DNA of 64,000 nt from Flavobacterium crocinum. Its GTDB lineage: Bacteria; Bacteroidota; Bacteroidia; Flavobacteriales; Flavobacteriaceae. The position numbers were made by a program, and so were the translations under genes. The notes under the pieces are model-generated. The model was not told the origin of the DNA, ran no database searches, and saw only the letters and a list, made by a program, of their open reading frames with translations. Below, piece after piece: positions 41,783 to 50,995 of this stretch. The first letter of the stretch is position 1, and each line of letters begins with the position of its first letter. The stretch covers positions 5,394,001-5,458,000 of the forward strand of contig NZ_CP029255.1 of assembly GCF_003122385.1 (NCBI RefSeq). The letters run 5' to 3'.

Positions 41783-42457
41783 ATGAAAAAAATTACTTTT
41801 TTATTATTTACTCTTTCTTTAATTACTTTTAAAACAACCGCTCAGGAATCAAAAGTTAAATTTGGAATACATGGCGGTTTAAATTATTCCAGCTTTAGGG
41901 GTTATAGGTCTTTTACAGACGATTCTGCCGGTTTTGCCTATGTATTCGGACTCTCTTTTCAGCATCAGATTAAGGAAGATTTGTCTATAAAAGCGGATTT
42001 GAATTACGAAAGAAAAGCTCAAATTTCAAAAGCTTCTGTAGAAATTATGGATCCGTCAGTTCAATTACCTCCAGGTATTTACGAAGTAAAATCTACTGCG
42101 TATGCCAATTATGTTGTACTTCCAATTCTGTTGAAATATAACTTTTCCAGCGACAAAAGTTTTTATGTAAATGCAGGACCTTACCTGGGTTATTTATTAA
42201 AATCGGGTATAAAAACAAAAACTAATATTCCTGATGAAACGCCTCGCGATGAAGAAGATACCGACAATAAAAAATCAATGGATTTTGGATTTTCTGCAGG
42301 AATTGGAAAAGAATTTAAATTAACAGAAAATCATCAGATTTATATTGAATTAAGAGATAATCTTGGTTTATCCAATATTTCAAAAGCACAAGCTTTTAAT
42401 AATAATTCCCTTAAAACCAATTCTGTTAATTTATTAGTTGGTTTTACATTTAATTAA
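41783..42457 (+). CDS. PorT-like outer membrane beta-barrel protein
   Basis: A 224-residue protein with a signal peptide (about 1-19, ending TTAQ) and an OMP_b-brl_2/PorT-type barrel: KFGIHGGLNYSSFRG opening (about 26-40), alternating amphipathic strands such as FAYVFGLSFQHQIKEDLSIKADLNYERK, YANYVVLPILLKYNF, YVNAGPYLGYLLKSG, DFGFSAGIGKEF and the C-terminal VNLLVGFTFN. Probably eight strands. Barrels of this type are widespread in Bacteroidota, mostly without a known ligand. No adjacent partner. Confidence 0.85.
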   Translation: MKKITFLLFTLSLITFKTTAQESKVKFGIHGGLNYSSFRGYRSFTDDSAGFAYVFGLSFQHQIKEDLSIKADLNYERKAQISKASVEIMDPSVQLPPGIYEVKSTAYANYVVLPILLKYNFSSDKSFYVNAGPYLGYLLKSGIKTKTNIPDETPRDEEDTDNKKSMDFGFSAGIGKEFKLTENHQIYIELRDNLGLSNISKAQAFNNNSLKTNSVNLLVGFTFN

Positions 42458-42490
42458 TTTTTGACATTTTTACTGCTACAATTTCATAAA

Positions 42491-42575
42491 TTAGAGGTCA
42501 CAAGAAAAAATAGAAGTTATAGAAGTAAAATGTCATTTTACATTTTACTTCTGACTTTTAACTTTTAACCTCTAA
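42491..42575. repeat. Hairpin with nested arms
   Basis: The inner stem AGAAGTAAAATG / CATTTTACTTCT (42521-42532, 42541-42552) has perfect 12-base arms and an 8-base loop. Outer arms TTAGAGGT / ACCTCTAA lie at 42491-42498 and 42568-42575. It lies just upstream of an SRPBCC gene. Confidence 0.7.
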
Positions 42576-42585
42576 CTTCTCAATA

Positions 42586-43053
42586 ATGAAAACAGAAAAT
42601 AACAAATTTGCAAAAGCCGAAATGCTGATTCGAAAACCTGTTTCCGAAGTTTTTCAGGCGTTTATTGATCCGCAGATTACAAGTAAATTTTGGTTCACTA
42701 AAGGCTCTGGCAAATTAGAAGAAAACAAAAAAACGGAATGGACCTGGGAAATGTATGGTTTTTTGCTTTCGGTTAAAACATTGGTTTTACAGGAAAATAA
42801 AAAGATTGTTATTGAATGGGGAAATCCTGATGAACTTACTTTGGTTGAATGGATTTTTAATCCGTTAAACGAAAATGAAACTTTCGTGAGCATTACTAAC
42901 TCCGGTTTTCAGGGAGATTCAGATAAAATTATAGATCAGGTTCGCAATTCTACTGAAGGTTTTACATTGGTTTTGGCTGGTGCCAAAGCTTTTTTAGAAC
43001 ATAATTTACGATTGAATTTGGTTTTAGATAGATTCCCGAAAGGATTAGCTTAG
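42586..43053 (+). CDS. SRPBCC (AHSA1-like) domain protein
   Basis: A 155-residue Bet v1-like protein: AEMLIRKPVSEVFQAFIDPQITSKFWFTKGSGKLEENKKTEWTW (about 11-54) is the AHSA1 opening, then VKTLVLQENKKIVIEWGN and a C-terminal helix GFTLVLAGAKAFLEHNLRLNLVLDRFP. It is a paralogue of the protein at 32835 but clearly diverged. Ligand unknown. It stands alone, downstream of a hairpin and followed by a large repeat region. Confidence 0.85.
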   Translation: MKTENNKFAKAEMLIRKPVSEVFQAFIDPQITSKFWFTKGSGKLEENKKTEWTWEMYGFLLSVKTLVLQENKKIVIEWGNPDELTLVEWIFNPLNENETFVSITNSGFQGDSDKIIDQVRNSTEGFTLVLAGAKAFLEHNLRLNLVLDRFPKGLA

Positions 43054-43088
43054 AATAAACTTAACCGCAAAATCTGTGTGTTTTTTTT

Positions 43089-43265
43089 ACCGCAAAGAGC
43101 GCAAAGATTTACGCAAAGTACGTGAAGTTTTTTTTGAGAATCATTAAAGTGAAAAAGTTCACAAAGCTCTGTCTTGATTTTCTATTTACAGACAAAGCTT
43201 TGTGAACTTAATAAATAGATCATGCTTAGTCTAGCAATTAAAAATAACTTAGTGTACTTTGCGGT
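43089..43265. repeat. ACCGCAAAG...CTTTGCGGT nested inverted repeat, copy 1
   Basis: The outer arms ACCGCAAAG / CTTTGCGGT enclose an inner hairpin built on AAGTTCACAAAGCT / AGCTTTGTGAACTT. The left shoulder repeats GCAAAG every 9-10 bases. Confidence 0.85.
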
Positions 43266-43288
43266 AAATGAAAACACATATTGATTTA

Positions 43289-43464
43289 ACCGCAAAGAGC
43301 GCAAAGATTTACGCAAAGTACGCGAAGTTTTTTTTGAGAATCATTAAAATGAAAAAGTTCACAAAGCTTTGTCTTGATTTTCTTTTTACAGACAAAGCTT
43401 TGCTAACTTAAAATATAGATTTTGCTTAGTCTTTACATTAAAAAACCTCAGCGCACTTTGCGGT
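43289..43464. repeat. ACCGCAAAG...CTTTGCGGT nested inverted repeat, copy 2
   Basis: Nearly identical to copy 1, starting 200 bases later; the inner hairpin has TTGCTAACTT on the right arm. Confidence 0.85.
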
Positions 43465-43498
43465 AAAAATTTAACTGCAAAATCTGTGTGTGTTTTTT

Positions 43499-43658
43499 AC
43501 CGCAAAGAACGCAAAGGATTACGCAAAGTGCGCAAAGTTTTTTTGAGAGTCATTAAAATGAAAAAGTTCGCAAAGCATTATCTACACAAAGCTTTGCGAA
43601 CTTAAAATATAGATTTTGCTTAGTCTTTGCATTAAAAAAACTTAGCGTACTTTGCGGT
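43499..43658. repeat. ACCGCAAAG...CTTTGCGGT nested inverted repeat, copy 3
   Basis: Shorter than copies 1 and 2 because part of the inner loop is missing. The inner stem AAGTTCGCAAAGC / GCTTTGCGAACTT is intact with compensating changes. Confidence 0.85.
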
Positions 43659-43714
43659 AAAAATTTAATTGCAAAGAAAGGCAACCTGAAACTTAAAACC
43701 TGAAACCAAAAAAA

Positions 43715-44083
43715 ATGGAAACAAAGAAACCCGAAAATATAGACGAATACATTGGCGGATTTCCCAATGATGTTCAGGAAATTTTGGAAAAAGTACGAAT
43801 GACGATTCAAAAAGCGGCTCCGGATGCTAAAGAAAAAATCAGTTATTCGATGCCGGCTTTTGAGCAAAACGGAATTGTCGTTTATTTTGCTGCTTTTAAA
43901 AATCATATCGGACTTTATGCGCTTCCGAGTGGTCATGAAGCTTTTAGAGAAGAACTTTCAAAATATAAATCCGGAAAAGGTTCGGTTCAATTTCCTTTAA
44001 AAGATAAAATGCCTTACGATTTAATTACGAAAATTGTAAAATTCAGAGTGAAAGAAAATCTTGAAAAAGTAAAAAAGAAATAA
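43715..44083 (+). CDS. DUF1801 / YdhG-like iron-chaperone family protein
   Basis: A 122-residue frataxin-like fold protein: IDEYIGGFPNDVQEILEKVRMTIQKAAPDAKEKISYSMPAFEQNGIVVYFAAFKNHIGLYALP (about 9-71) and the basic tail KVKKK. This is the closest of the three DUF1801 members to the YdhG group. Members are linked to iron handling in Bacillus (Fra). The next gene begins seven bases downstream, so the pair is probably co-transcribed. Confidence 0.88.
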   Translation: METKKPENIDEYIGGFPNDVQEILEKVRMTIQKAAPDAKEKISYSMPAFEQNGIVVYFAAFKNHIGLYALPSGHEAFREELSKYKSGKGSVQFPLKDKMPYDLITKIVKFRVKENLEKVKKK

Positions 44084-44090
44084 TAGAATA

Positions 44091-44774
44091 ATGAATTTAA
44101 CCGAACACTACGATCAACTTTATAAAACATCTTCTGAAGCTATTTCGGCAGGTACGTATGCAATTGATTCAGAAATTAAAAACGAATCTGATTCACGTTT
44201 CGGAATAACGTTATTAATTCGTCCAAACGATGAAATAAAAGCCAATATTCAGCATTTTATTAATGAACTGAAAAAAGCGGAACCGGAACAATATTTTTAT
44301 CCGGATTCAGACATTCATATCACGGTAATGTCTATCATTTCCTGTTCTGCAGAATTTAATTTAAACCAGATTTCGCCAAATGAATACATAGAAATTATTT
44401 GCAGAAGCCTTGTTGATGTCAATAAAATCAAAATTCATTACAAAGGTGTGACGGCTTCTCCATCAGCCATAATGATTCAGGGATTTCCAAGCGATGAAAC
44501 ACTGAATAATTTAAGAAACAGACTTCGTGAAAACTTCAAAAATTCCGGTTTACAGCAAAGTATTGACAGCCGATATGAAATTTCCACAGCACATTCTACT
44601 ATAATGCGTTTTCAGGATAAACTTCAAAATCCTGAAAAACTAATAGAAACTGTTGAAAAATTCCGTGATTATGATTTCGGAGAATTTGATGTAAAAAGTA
44701 TCGAATTGGTTTATAACGATTGGTATCAGCGAAAAAGTACTACTCGTGTTTTGGGTGATTTTGGATTGAGATAA
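44091..44774 (+). CDS. 2H phosphoesterase (2'-5' RNA ligase-like) protein
   Basis: A 227-residue protein with the two HxT motifs of the 2H superfamily: His76 in DIHITVMS and His168 in TAHSTIMRF. The FPSDETLNNLRNRLRENF region between them and the C-terminal ELVYNDWYQRKSTTRVLGDFGL are typical. Members cleave or ligate 2'-5' or cyclic phosphate bonds in RNA or nucleotides. It follows the DUF1801 gene by seven bases. The downstream hairpin at 44785-44861 lies between convergent genes and probably terminates both. Confidence 0.85.
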   Translation: MNLTEHYDQLYKTSSEAISAGTYAIDSEIKNESDSRFGITLLIRPNDEIKANIQHFINELKKAEPEQYFYPDSDIHITVMSIISCSAEFNLNQISPNEYIEIICRSLVDVNKIKIHYKGVTASPSAIMIQGFPSDETLNNLRNRLRENFKNSGLQQSIDSRYEISTAHSTIMRFQDKLQNPEKLIETVEKFRDYDFGEFDVKSIELVYNDWYQRKSTTRVLGDFGLR

Positions 44775-44784
44775 GTTCTTTTTT

Positions 44785-44861
44785 GCCACTAATTACACGA
44801 ATTCCCACGAATTATTATTTTTTGAAATAAAAAAATTAGTAAAATTCGTGTAATTAGTGGC
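44785..44861. repeat. GCCACTAATTACACGAATT hairpin between convergent genes
   Basis: Left arm GCCACTAATTACACGAATT (44785-44803) and right arm AATTCGTGTAATTAGTGGC (44843-44861) are perfect reverse complements of 19 bases; between them lie CCCACGAATT and AT-rich sequence. It belongs to the same family as the inner hairpin at 63075-63134. Confidence 0.9.
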
Positions 44862-44877
44862 AAACCTAAATATCCAT

Positions 44878-45240
44878 TTACTTAAACTTTCCAAAATGCC
44901 ATAAAACGCCTGACGGATCATGAAGAAAGCATTCGCTTCCCCAATCCAGATATCTGGTTGGAGTTAGTTTTACTCCTTCATATTTTTCCGGAAGATTTAG
45001 TTCCAAAAGTTCGCTGTAATAGCACTCGACATCATCTACTTCTATAAAAATCATAGTGTTTTCGATCCAGTTTTTATCGTAATAATCTTGTAGATAAAAT
45101 GCTGTTTCATTAGCTTTAAAAACGGACATTTTGGGATCTAAAACCGTTTCTTCAAAACCTAAATCACGATAGAAACTTCTGGAAATTTCGAAATTTTTGG
45201 AACCTATAAAGGGGCGGATTGATTTTATTTTGTGATTCAT
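44878..45240 (-). CDS. VOC / glyoxalase-like family protein
   Basis: A 120-residue single VOC module: IRPFIGSKNFEISRSFYRDLGFEETV (about 8-33), then FYLQDYYDKNW, MIFIEVDDVECYYSELL and the C-terminal GSECFLHDPSGVLWHFGKF (about 102-120). Metal-ligand residues of glyoxalase I are not fully recognisable, so a binding or resistance role is as likely as catalysis. It is convergent with the 2H gene and is followed on the minus strand by no close partner. Confidence 0.85.
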   Translation of the reverse strand: MNHKIKSIRPFIGSKNFEISRSFYRDLGFEETVLDPKMSVFKANETAFYLQDYYDKNWIENTMIFIEVDDVECYYSELLELNLPEKYEGVKLTPTRYLDWGSECFLHDPSGVLWHFGKFK

Positions 45241-45255
45241 ATTTTTATTTTTAAT

Positions 45256-45684
45256 TCATGAAAACCATTCTATTCCGTTATCAAGCTTAACCAAAAAATC
45301 AGTAAACGAGTTTCCTATTTCGACATGATACTCCGTATTTAAATCCATAAAAGGAGAAAGAATAATTTTAATGGAATTATTATCGTCAAACTCAATTCCG
45401 ATAAATTCGCCACTTCCATTTGTCCCGATAGCAAGCGTTTGCGGTAATTTTTCAAAAATGTGATACTCTAAATTTGCATCAATAATTTCTTCCAAACTCC
45501 AAAGCTTTATAAACTCAACTCCAATAAACTGATCTATTCCCAAGAAATTACAAACATAAAAAACATAGTCTTCAGGAAGATCAAATTTTAAATGTACCTG
45601 AATATCTTCAATACTTACTAAAGAATTCTCTTCCCGCTTTGGAAAGTCATACTTATTAAAAATCTCTTGTAATTGCTCTGTCAT
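45256..45684 (-). CDS. SMI1/KNR4 (SUKH) family protein
   Basis: A 142-residue SUKH-1 protein: LPEDYVFYVCNFLGIDQFIGVEFIKLWSLEEIIDAN (about 35-70) with the family's LPxDY and GxEFIKLWSLEEI-type stretch, then ILAIGTNGSGEFIGIEF-like (about 83-99) and ISPFMDL. SUKH proteins are the commonest immunity proteins of polymorphic toxins, and orphan copies are frequent. No toxin lies near. It is 15 bases upstream of the VOC gene on the same strand. Confidence 0.88.
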   Translation of the reverse strand: MTEQLQEIFNKYDFPKREENSLVSIEDIQVHLKFDLPEDYVFYVCNFLGIDQFIGVEFIKLWSLEEIIDANLEYHIFEKLPQTLAIGTNGSGEFIGIEFDDNNSIKIILSPFMDLNTEYHVEIGNSFTDFLVKLDNGIEWFS

Positions 45685-45701
45685 AATTGATAAATGAATT
45701 T

Positions 45702-47849
45702 TTACCCTTTCTTCAAAATACTTCCTAAACCACGTCCAATCTGTTCAATAGCTTCGATACCTTTTGCTAAAGGTGATGCTGTAAAATCTTCGTAGGCATC
45801 CATTGCACTTTCCTTGCGGTCGTCTTGCGGATAGACCAAAATCACATTGTTGTTTTCAAAAGATTTTTCGAACTTTTGAGGCAGTTTATCAAAAATTGAC
45901 TGATACGAAACAGAACCTTTTCTGGAAAGATTGAAAACAACTAAATCAGTTGGTTTCATTTCGTCTGAAACAGATTCAAAATCTTCCCAGTCAGAGACAT
46001 TTTTAAATCCTAATTTGGCATTCAATTTCAAATTATTAGCAATCTGCTGAATGGTTTCGTGTGTTTTATATTCAGCATAAATAACAATCGGAATACTTAA
46101 TTCCTGTGATAATCGACAGATTTTCTGAAGCAATACCTGAAAACCAACGCCTCTTTCAGAAAATGGAGGGCAGACAAAAACCAATCTTTTTTCTTCAATA
46201 AAATTCTTTTGAAACCTACAGATAAACAAGCTCTTATCGACGTTATTGATAATGGAATCTACATTTTCTCCGAAGATTTTATCTATAAATCCAGTCTTTC
46301 TTGGCCAGCCGACAATCACAATATCCGACATGATTTCTTTAGAAGTTCTCGCAATTCCACTAGCCGGATTATGATCGATTCTGGCAATCGTATTGATTTT
46401 TACTTCTGAAGCAGAACCCTGAATGACAAACTTATCTGCTGCTTTTCTGTATTTTAAAATATTCTTTTCAGCCTGATTATTGTTCGGAACAATGGTCAGT
46501 AATGTAACCGGATTAGAAGATTTTTTGTCTTTAATTAAAAGTGCAAAATCCAACAAACTTGCTGCCGCCGAAGTTTTTGCCAGCGGAATTAGAATATGTT
46601 CGTCTAATATTTGATCTCTGCCTGTATCTTTCGGTGAAATTTCTTCTTCACAAATAGCAATTTTCTTCGCTGCTTTTTCAGTAGCAAAAGAAGCTACAAT
46701 ACAGGTAATCAGAATTAAGATAATGGTTCCGTTTAGAATATTTTCGTCTAATATTTTTGCTTTAAATCCAACCAAAATTACAGCCAGAGTTGCAGCAGCG
46801 TGTGCACTGCTCAATCCGAAAATTAGCTGTCTTTCTGTTCTTGTATATTTAAAGACAATTTGCGTAAAAAAAGCTGCAATCCATTTTCCAAATATGGCCA
46901 CAACACTTAGCGTTCCGGCAACAATCAGCGCTGTTGGCCCGCTTAGAATCACACTTACATCTACCAGCATTCCTACTGATATAAGGAAAAATGGAATGAA
47001 TAATGAATTCCCAATAAATTCAATTCGGTTCATTAAAGCAGACGAATGTGGGATTAACGGATTTAGCGCCAAACCGGCAACGAATGCTCCGATAATAGGC
47101 TCTACTCCTGCCACTTCGGCCAAAAAGGCTGCAAAGAAAACCACAGAAAGTACAAAAATATAATGAGCGTGTTTTTCACTTTCCAGTTTTTTAAAAAACC
47201 ATTTGGCAATTCTTGGAATAACCAAAAACATAATGGCTGAAAAAATCGCCAATGAAATGGTTAATTTGATCCAAAAAGCCTGATTTAAACTTCCCTGAGC
47301 GCTTCCCATAATTACAGCAAGAATAATTAAAACCGCAGTATCGGTCAAAATTGTTCCGCCGACAGTAATAGCAACGGCCTGATTTTTGGCAATTCCCAAT
47401 TTACTCACAATCGGATAGGCTACAAGAGTATGTGTCGCAAACATACTTGCCGTTAGAAAACTGGCATTAAAATCATATTGTAATAAATAAAAACAAACCG
47501 GAAATCCTATGGAAAGCGGCAAAATGAAGGTAAAAAAACCAAAAAGTAAACTCTTGTTTCGATTGGCTTTAAACTCGTTCATGTCCAATTCCAAACCTGC
47601 AATAAACATGATATACAAAAGTCCGATGGTCGAAAATAAATCGACGGCTGAGTTTTTTGCCAAAATATTTAATCCGTGTGGTCCAATAATAACCCCTGAA
47701 ATAATCAAACCAATAATTCCTGGAATATTTATCTTTTTAAGTAATATTGGAGACAGCAGAATTATAAAAAGTATTAACGAAAAAATCAATACGGGATTGG
47801 TAAGTGGTAATTCGAATTCTTGTAATAGATGTTTGAAAAATTCTATCAT
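45702..47849 (-). CDS. CPA2-type cation:proton antiporter with C-terminal USP-like domains
   Basis: A 715-residue membrane protein. Residues about 15-390 form a Na/H exchanger-type domain with some 12 helices (GLIISGVIIGPHGLNIL, FIAGLELDMNEFK, AGVEPIIGAFVAGLALNP). It is followed by a cytoplasmic region (about 410-700) with two universal-stress-protein-like halves (HILIPLAKTSAAASLLDFALLI; VFVCPPFSERGVGFQ). It would exchange K+ or Na+ for protons and be regulated by nucleotide binding at the USP domains. It shares the strand with the SUKH gene, 17 bases upstream of it. Ion specificity cannot be read from the sequence. Confidence 0.9.
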   Translation of the reverse strand: MIEFFKHLLQEFELPLTNPVLIFSLILFIILLSPILLKKINIPGIIGLIISGVIIGPHGLNILAKNSAVDLFSTIGLLYIMFIAGLELDMNEFKANRNKSLLFGFFTFILPLSIGFPVCFYLLQYDFNASFLTASMFATHTLVAYPIVSKLGIAKNQAVAITVGGTILTDTAVLIILAVIMGSAQGSLNQAFWIKLTISLAIFSAIMFLVIPRIAKWFFKKLESEKHAHYIFVLSVVFFAAFLAEVAGVEPIIGAFVAGLALNPLIPHSSALMNRIEFIGNSLFIPFFLISVGMLVDVSVILSGPTALIVAGTLSVVAIFGKWIAAFFTQIVFKYTRTERQLIFGLSSAHAAATLAVILVGFKAKILDENILNGTIILILITCIVASFATEKAAKKIAICEEEISPKDTGRDQILDEHILIPLAKTSAAASLLDFALLIKDKKSSNPVTLLTIVPNNNQAEKNILKYRKAADKFVIQGSASEVKINTIARIDHNPASGIARTSKEIMSDIVIVGWPRKTGFIDKIFGENVDSIINNVDKSLFICRFQKNFIEEKRLVFVCPPFSERGVGFQVLLQKICRLSQELSIPIVIYAEYKTHETIQQIANNLKLNAKLGFKNVSDWEDFESVSDEMKPTDLVVFNLSRKGSVSYQSIFDKLPQKFEKSFENNNVILVYPQDDRKESAMDAYEDFTASPLAKGIEAIEQIGRGLGSILKKG

Positions 47850-48119
47850 ATTGTAACTTTATCTTCTTGTGGTATTATAATTTGTAAAAAGACATTTTCA
47901 GCATTAGAACAAAATCCCTGAAGTATTAATATTAATGAAATGAGTCGTTTTTTAAAGCTCGTTTCTTTACAAAAATACCGAAAAAACACGAACTTTCTAC
48001 GAAAACTGCATATTAAGGATTTAAATTTATTTCGTTGCTGAATTATTAAAATTTAATATTTTTTTTAACAAATACGCAAGATTAACAATCAAATATAACT
48101 ATCCATTGCGTTATTCAAT

Positions 48120-48127
48120 TATCTTTG
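48120..48127 (+). promoter_or_regulatory. Probable -7 box of the L-serine dehydratase gene
   Basis: TATCTTTG fits TAnnTTTG and lies 19 bases before the ATG. A TTG at 48106 is too close to be its -33 box. Confidence 0.4.
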
Positions 48128-48146
48128 TCTTAACAAAAAACGAACA

Positions 48147-49574
48147 ATGGAAGAATGTATCTCAGTTTTTGATATGCTAAAAATTGGCGTTGGCCCTTCA
48201 AGCTCACATACTTTGGGACCTTGGCGTGCGGCCGAACGCTTTCTGGAAGAGCTTAAAGAGGAAGCAATTTTAGAGAATATTATAAGAGTAAAAGTCGACC
48301 TGTACGGCTCTTTATCTTTGACCGGAAAAGGCCACGCAACAGATCTTGCCGTTATGCTGGGATTAAGCGGTCAGGATCCTGAATATATTCCCGTTGAAGA
48401 TATTGCAGGAATCATTAAAAAAATTGAGACTAATAACGAAATCAATTTGGGCAACCAAAAAGTGATCCCGTTTTATTTTCTTCAGGACATTGTTTTCAAC
48501 AAGGATTTCCTTCCTTTTCATGCCAATGGTTTAAAATTTACCGCTTACAAATCGGATGATTCCGAATATGAATCTACTTTTTATTCGATTGGAGGCGGAT
48601 TTGTGGTTAAAGAAGAGCGAACAAATGCCAAACAAAAAGAGGCAATAAAATGTGCTTTTCCTTATCCGGTTCAAAATGCGGCAGAATTATTAGCTTATAC
48701 CGTTTCTGAAAACAAATCGATTTCTGAAATTGTATATGAAAACGAAATTTCAATGCGTCCGGAAGCCGAAGTACATTCTGAATTAATGCGTATCTGGAAT
48801 ACGATGTTAGAATGTATGTACATTGGCTGTCATTCTGAAGGTATACTTCCCGGCGGACTTCACGTAAGAAGAAGAGCCTTTGATATGCATCAAAACCTTA
48901 TCGGATTATCTAACTATAACGATCCTCAGAGCTGGCTTCAGGAAATTAGAAAAACTGAGGTTAAATTTCGTCAGATTCTAAAATGGGTAAGTTGTTTTGC
49001 ACTTGCAGTAAATGAAGTAAACGCTTCTTTAGGACGTGTTGTTACAGCGCCAACTAACGGAAGCTCTGGTGTTATTCCGGCAGTTTTAATGTATTATATG
49101 GTAATCGAAAATCATAATGCTGGTGAAAAAGAGATTAAGCAGTTTTTAATGGTTGCAGGAGAAATTGGAAGTATCTTTAAAAAAGGCTCTACTATTTCTG
49201 CAGCTATGGGCGGATGTCAGGCAGAAATTGGTGTTTCTTCTTCGATGGCAGCGGCAGCACTTTGCGAATTAATGGGCGGAACTCCTGCTCAGGTTTTAAT
49301 GGCGGCAGAAATTGCAATGGAACATCATCTAGGTTTAACTTGTGATCCCATTGGCGGTTTGGTACAGATTCCTTGTATTGAAAGAAACACTATGGGAGCT
49401 ATAAAAGCTATAAACGCAGCCGAACTGGCATTAGAAACGGATTCTAAAAATGCTAAAGTTCCGTTAGATAAAGTAATCAATACTATGTGGGAAACGGCAA
49501 AAGACATGAATTCCAAATACAAAGAAACCTCAGAAGGAGGCCTTGCCGTAGCGGTGAACATGGCTGATTGTTAA
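48147..49574 (+). CDS. sdaA: L-serine ammonia-lyase, single-chain iron-sulfur type
   Basis: A 475-residue one-chain L-serine dehydratase, converting L-serine to pyruvate and ammonia. The beta part (about 1-180) opens with [24 protein letters not shown], the substrate-region signature. The alpha part (about 190-475) has [45 protein letters not shown] and [22 protein letters not shown]. The cysteines in GGCQAE, LTCDP and IPCIE are the 4Fe-4S ligands. Normal length (about 455-480). Its -7 box is TATCTTTG at 48120. It is followed by a hairpin repeat. Confidence 0.95.
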   Translation: MEECISVFDMLKIGVGPSSSHTLGPWRAAERFLEELKEEAILENIIRVKVDLYGSLSLTGKGHATDLAVMLGLSGQDPEYIPVEDIAGIIKKIETNNEINLGNQKVIPFYFLQDIVFNKDFLPFHANGLKFTAYKSDDSEYESTFYSIGGGFVVKEERTNAKQKEAIKCAFPYPVQNAAELLAYTVSENKSISEIVYENEISMRPEAEVHSELMRIWNTMLECMYIGCHSEGILPGGLHVRRRAFDMHQNLIGLSNYNDPQSWLQEIRKTEVKFRQILKWVSCFALAVNEVNASLGRVVTAPTNGSSGVIPAVLMYYMVIENHNAGEKEIKQFLMVAGEIGSIFKKGSTISAAMGGCQAEIGVSSSMAAAALCELMGGTPAQVLMAAEIAMEHHLGLTCDPIGGLVQIPCIERNTMGAIKAINAAELALETDSKNAKVPLDKVINTMWETAKDMNSKYKETSEGGLAVAVNMADC

Positions 49575-49587
49575 AAATTTTAAGTTA

Positions 49588-49733
49588 GCCACAGATTAAA
49601 GGGATTCAAATGATTTTTTCACGCAGATTTGGCAGATTTCAGCAGATTTAAAATAAAAAATCTGCATATATCTACTTAATTTTTAGATCTGCCTGAAATA
49701 AAAAAATCTGTGTAAATCCTTTTAATCTGTGGC
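49588..49733. repeat. GCCACAGATTA...TAATCTGTGGC hairpin
   Basis: Outer arms GCCACAGATTAAA / TTTAATCTGTGGC enclose CAGATTTGGCAGATTTCAGCAG and a matching TAAATCTGC-rich right side. It belongs to the family at 22535-22925 but with a different, CAGATTT-rich interior. Confidence 0.85.
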
Positions 49734-49753
49734 TAAAACCATAAATCAACTTC

Positions 49754-50944
49754 ATGAAAAAACTTTACTTTTTACTTTTTTTCTGTTCTGTTTTACTTCA
49801 TTCACAAGAACGTTATTTTCTAAATTCTGATACGAGATTATATATTTCTCCCAACTCCACTTCTTTTTTAGGTTATTTTAGATATGGAGCTGAAGTACGT
49901 TTATTGGGTGAAAATCAAAACGGATGGTGCAAAATACAGGCTGATAATTTTAATGAAGGATTTATTCAGGAGAAATATATTGCTAAAAGCCTTAATGCTA
50001 AAGATGTAAAAATTAAAGATTATGAAAATCAAATTTTAGAAGGCGGAGATGCATATTACGGCGGAAATCATCTTTTTGTAACTGCAGCAGGACTTAAAGC
50101 AAGAGCGCTGCCTGATAAAAATGCAAAAATCAGAGAAATCCTTTTCAACGGAGATCCGGTTCCCGTAAATTATCTTCCTGTAAATCCGGATGAGTGGGTA
50201 AATATCAACGGAAGTTTTAATGAAGATTATACCAAATATACCCTGCGAAAATTCCTTGGCCAAAGACCAAATCTGGATGCTCTTATTAAAGATTTTGACA
50301 AACTGGATGTCAATGCACTTCCTGAACGCAAAACACTCAGCGAAAGAATTGTAGAGTTGGCATGGAACAGCAACTACAATGATCTTGTTCCTGCTTATCA
50401 AAGATACTACGAGGTTGTTAAACAAATTAACGATCCGAGATTAATTGCTGATACGGAATTGAATATGGCTTTAGCGAAAGCTTTATCCAAACATAAACTG
50501 CCGGAACAAATCAGTTCTTTTATTCAGAAGTCTGAATATTCATTAAGAGGCGTTAAAACAAAATCTTTGTACTTAACACAAACAGAATTAATTAAAGCTT
50601 TCGGGAATCCGCCTAAAAAAAATCGCATTTCCGATGAATGCGGTTTATATTCGAGTGATTTGTTTTATTACTATCCTGATTTGGAAACTTCTGTCGATGA
50701 GAAGCAAAACAAAGCAGAAATTATCAAAGTTTTCATTACCGAAAACAACAAATTCATTATCAACTCAAATTCAGTTTTAGATCATACCTTGTCTGAAAAA
50801 GCTTTCATTGAAAAATATGGAACCTATATTGAAGCTTCTCTAAAATCGCCTCACAAATACTTTATCTTAATGGAAGACAGTCAGTTCAAATTAGAATTTA
50901 AAGACGGAAAACTTTTTTCTGTCGAAATATTCTATTATTGCTGA
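49754..50944 (+). CDS. Secreted protein with two SH3-like domains
   Basis: A 396-residue protein with a signal peptide (about 1-18, ending LLHSQ). Two bacterial SH3-like domains are visible: residues about 22-80 (LYISPNSTSFLGYFRYGAEVRLLGENQNGWCKIQ) and about 105-175 (GLKARALPDKNAKIREILFNGDPVPVNYL). The C-terminal part (about 270-396) is an unassigned alpha/beta region (LTQTELIKAFGNPPKKNRISDECGLYSSD). SH3b domains usually bind cell-wall peptides. No enzymatic motif. It stands alone after the hairpin repeat. Confidence 0.75.
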   Translation: MKKLYFLLFFCSVLLHSQERYFLNSDTRLYISPNSTSFLGYFRYGAEVRLLGENQNGWCKIQADNFNEGFIQEKYIAKSLNAKDVKIKDYENQILEGGDAYYGGNHLFVTAAGLKARALPDKNAKIREILFNGDPVPVNYLPVNPDEWVNINGSFNEDYTKYTLRKFLGQRPNLDALIKDFDKLDVNALPERKTLSERIVELAWNSNYNDLVPAYQRYYEVVKQINDPRLIADTELNMALAKALSKHKLPEQISSFIQKSEYSLRGVKTKSLYLTQTELIKAFGNPPKKNRISDECGLYSSDLFYYYPDLETSVDEKQNKAEIIKVFITENNKFIINSNSVLDHTLSEKAFIEKYGTYIEASLKSPHKYFILMEDSQFKLEFKDGKLFSVEIFYYC

Positions 50945-50995
50945 TTCCCATTTTACAATTATTCAATACTTTTACATATTCAAAAAAAACATAAA

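Larger units (their letters stand above)
43054..43714. other. Long gap filled by ACCGCAAAG repeats, no gene
   Basis: 661 bases without a credible gene: three tandem copies of a 160-177-base nested inverted repeat (separate entries), joined by AACTGCAAAATCTGTGTG spacers, and a final AACCTGAAACTTAAAACC array. Confidence 0.8.

Noticed and set aside
25046..44774. Integron-like cassette array
   Set aside because: The genes fit cassette content, but no integrase gene and no attC-like sites with GTTRRRY/RYYYAAC ends were found between them. Terminator likeness alone is not enough.
46723..47163. Open frame on the plus strand within the antiporter gene
   Set aside because: It is antisense to a conserved membrane domain; its residue pattern is a reflection of the antiporter helices.
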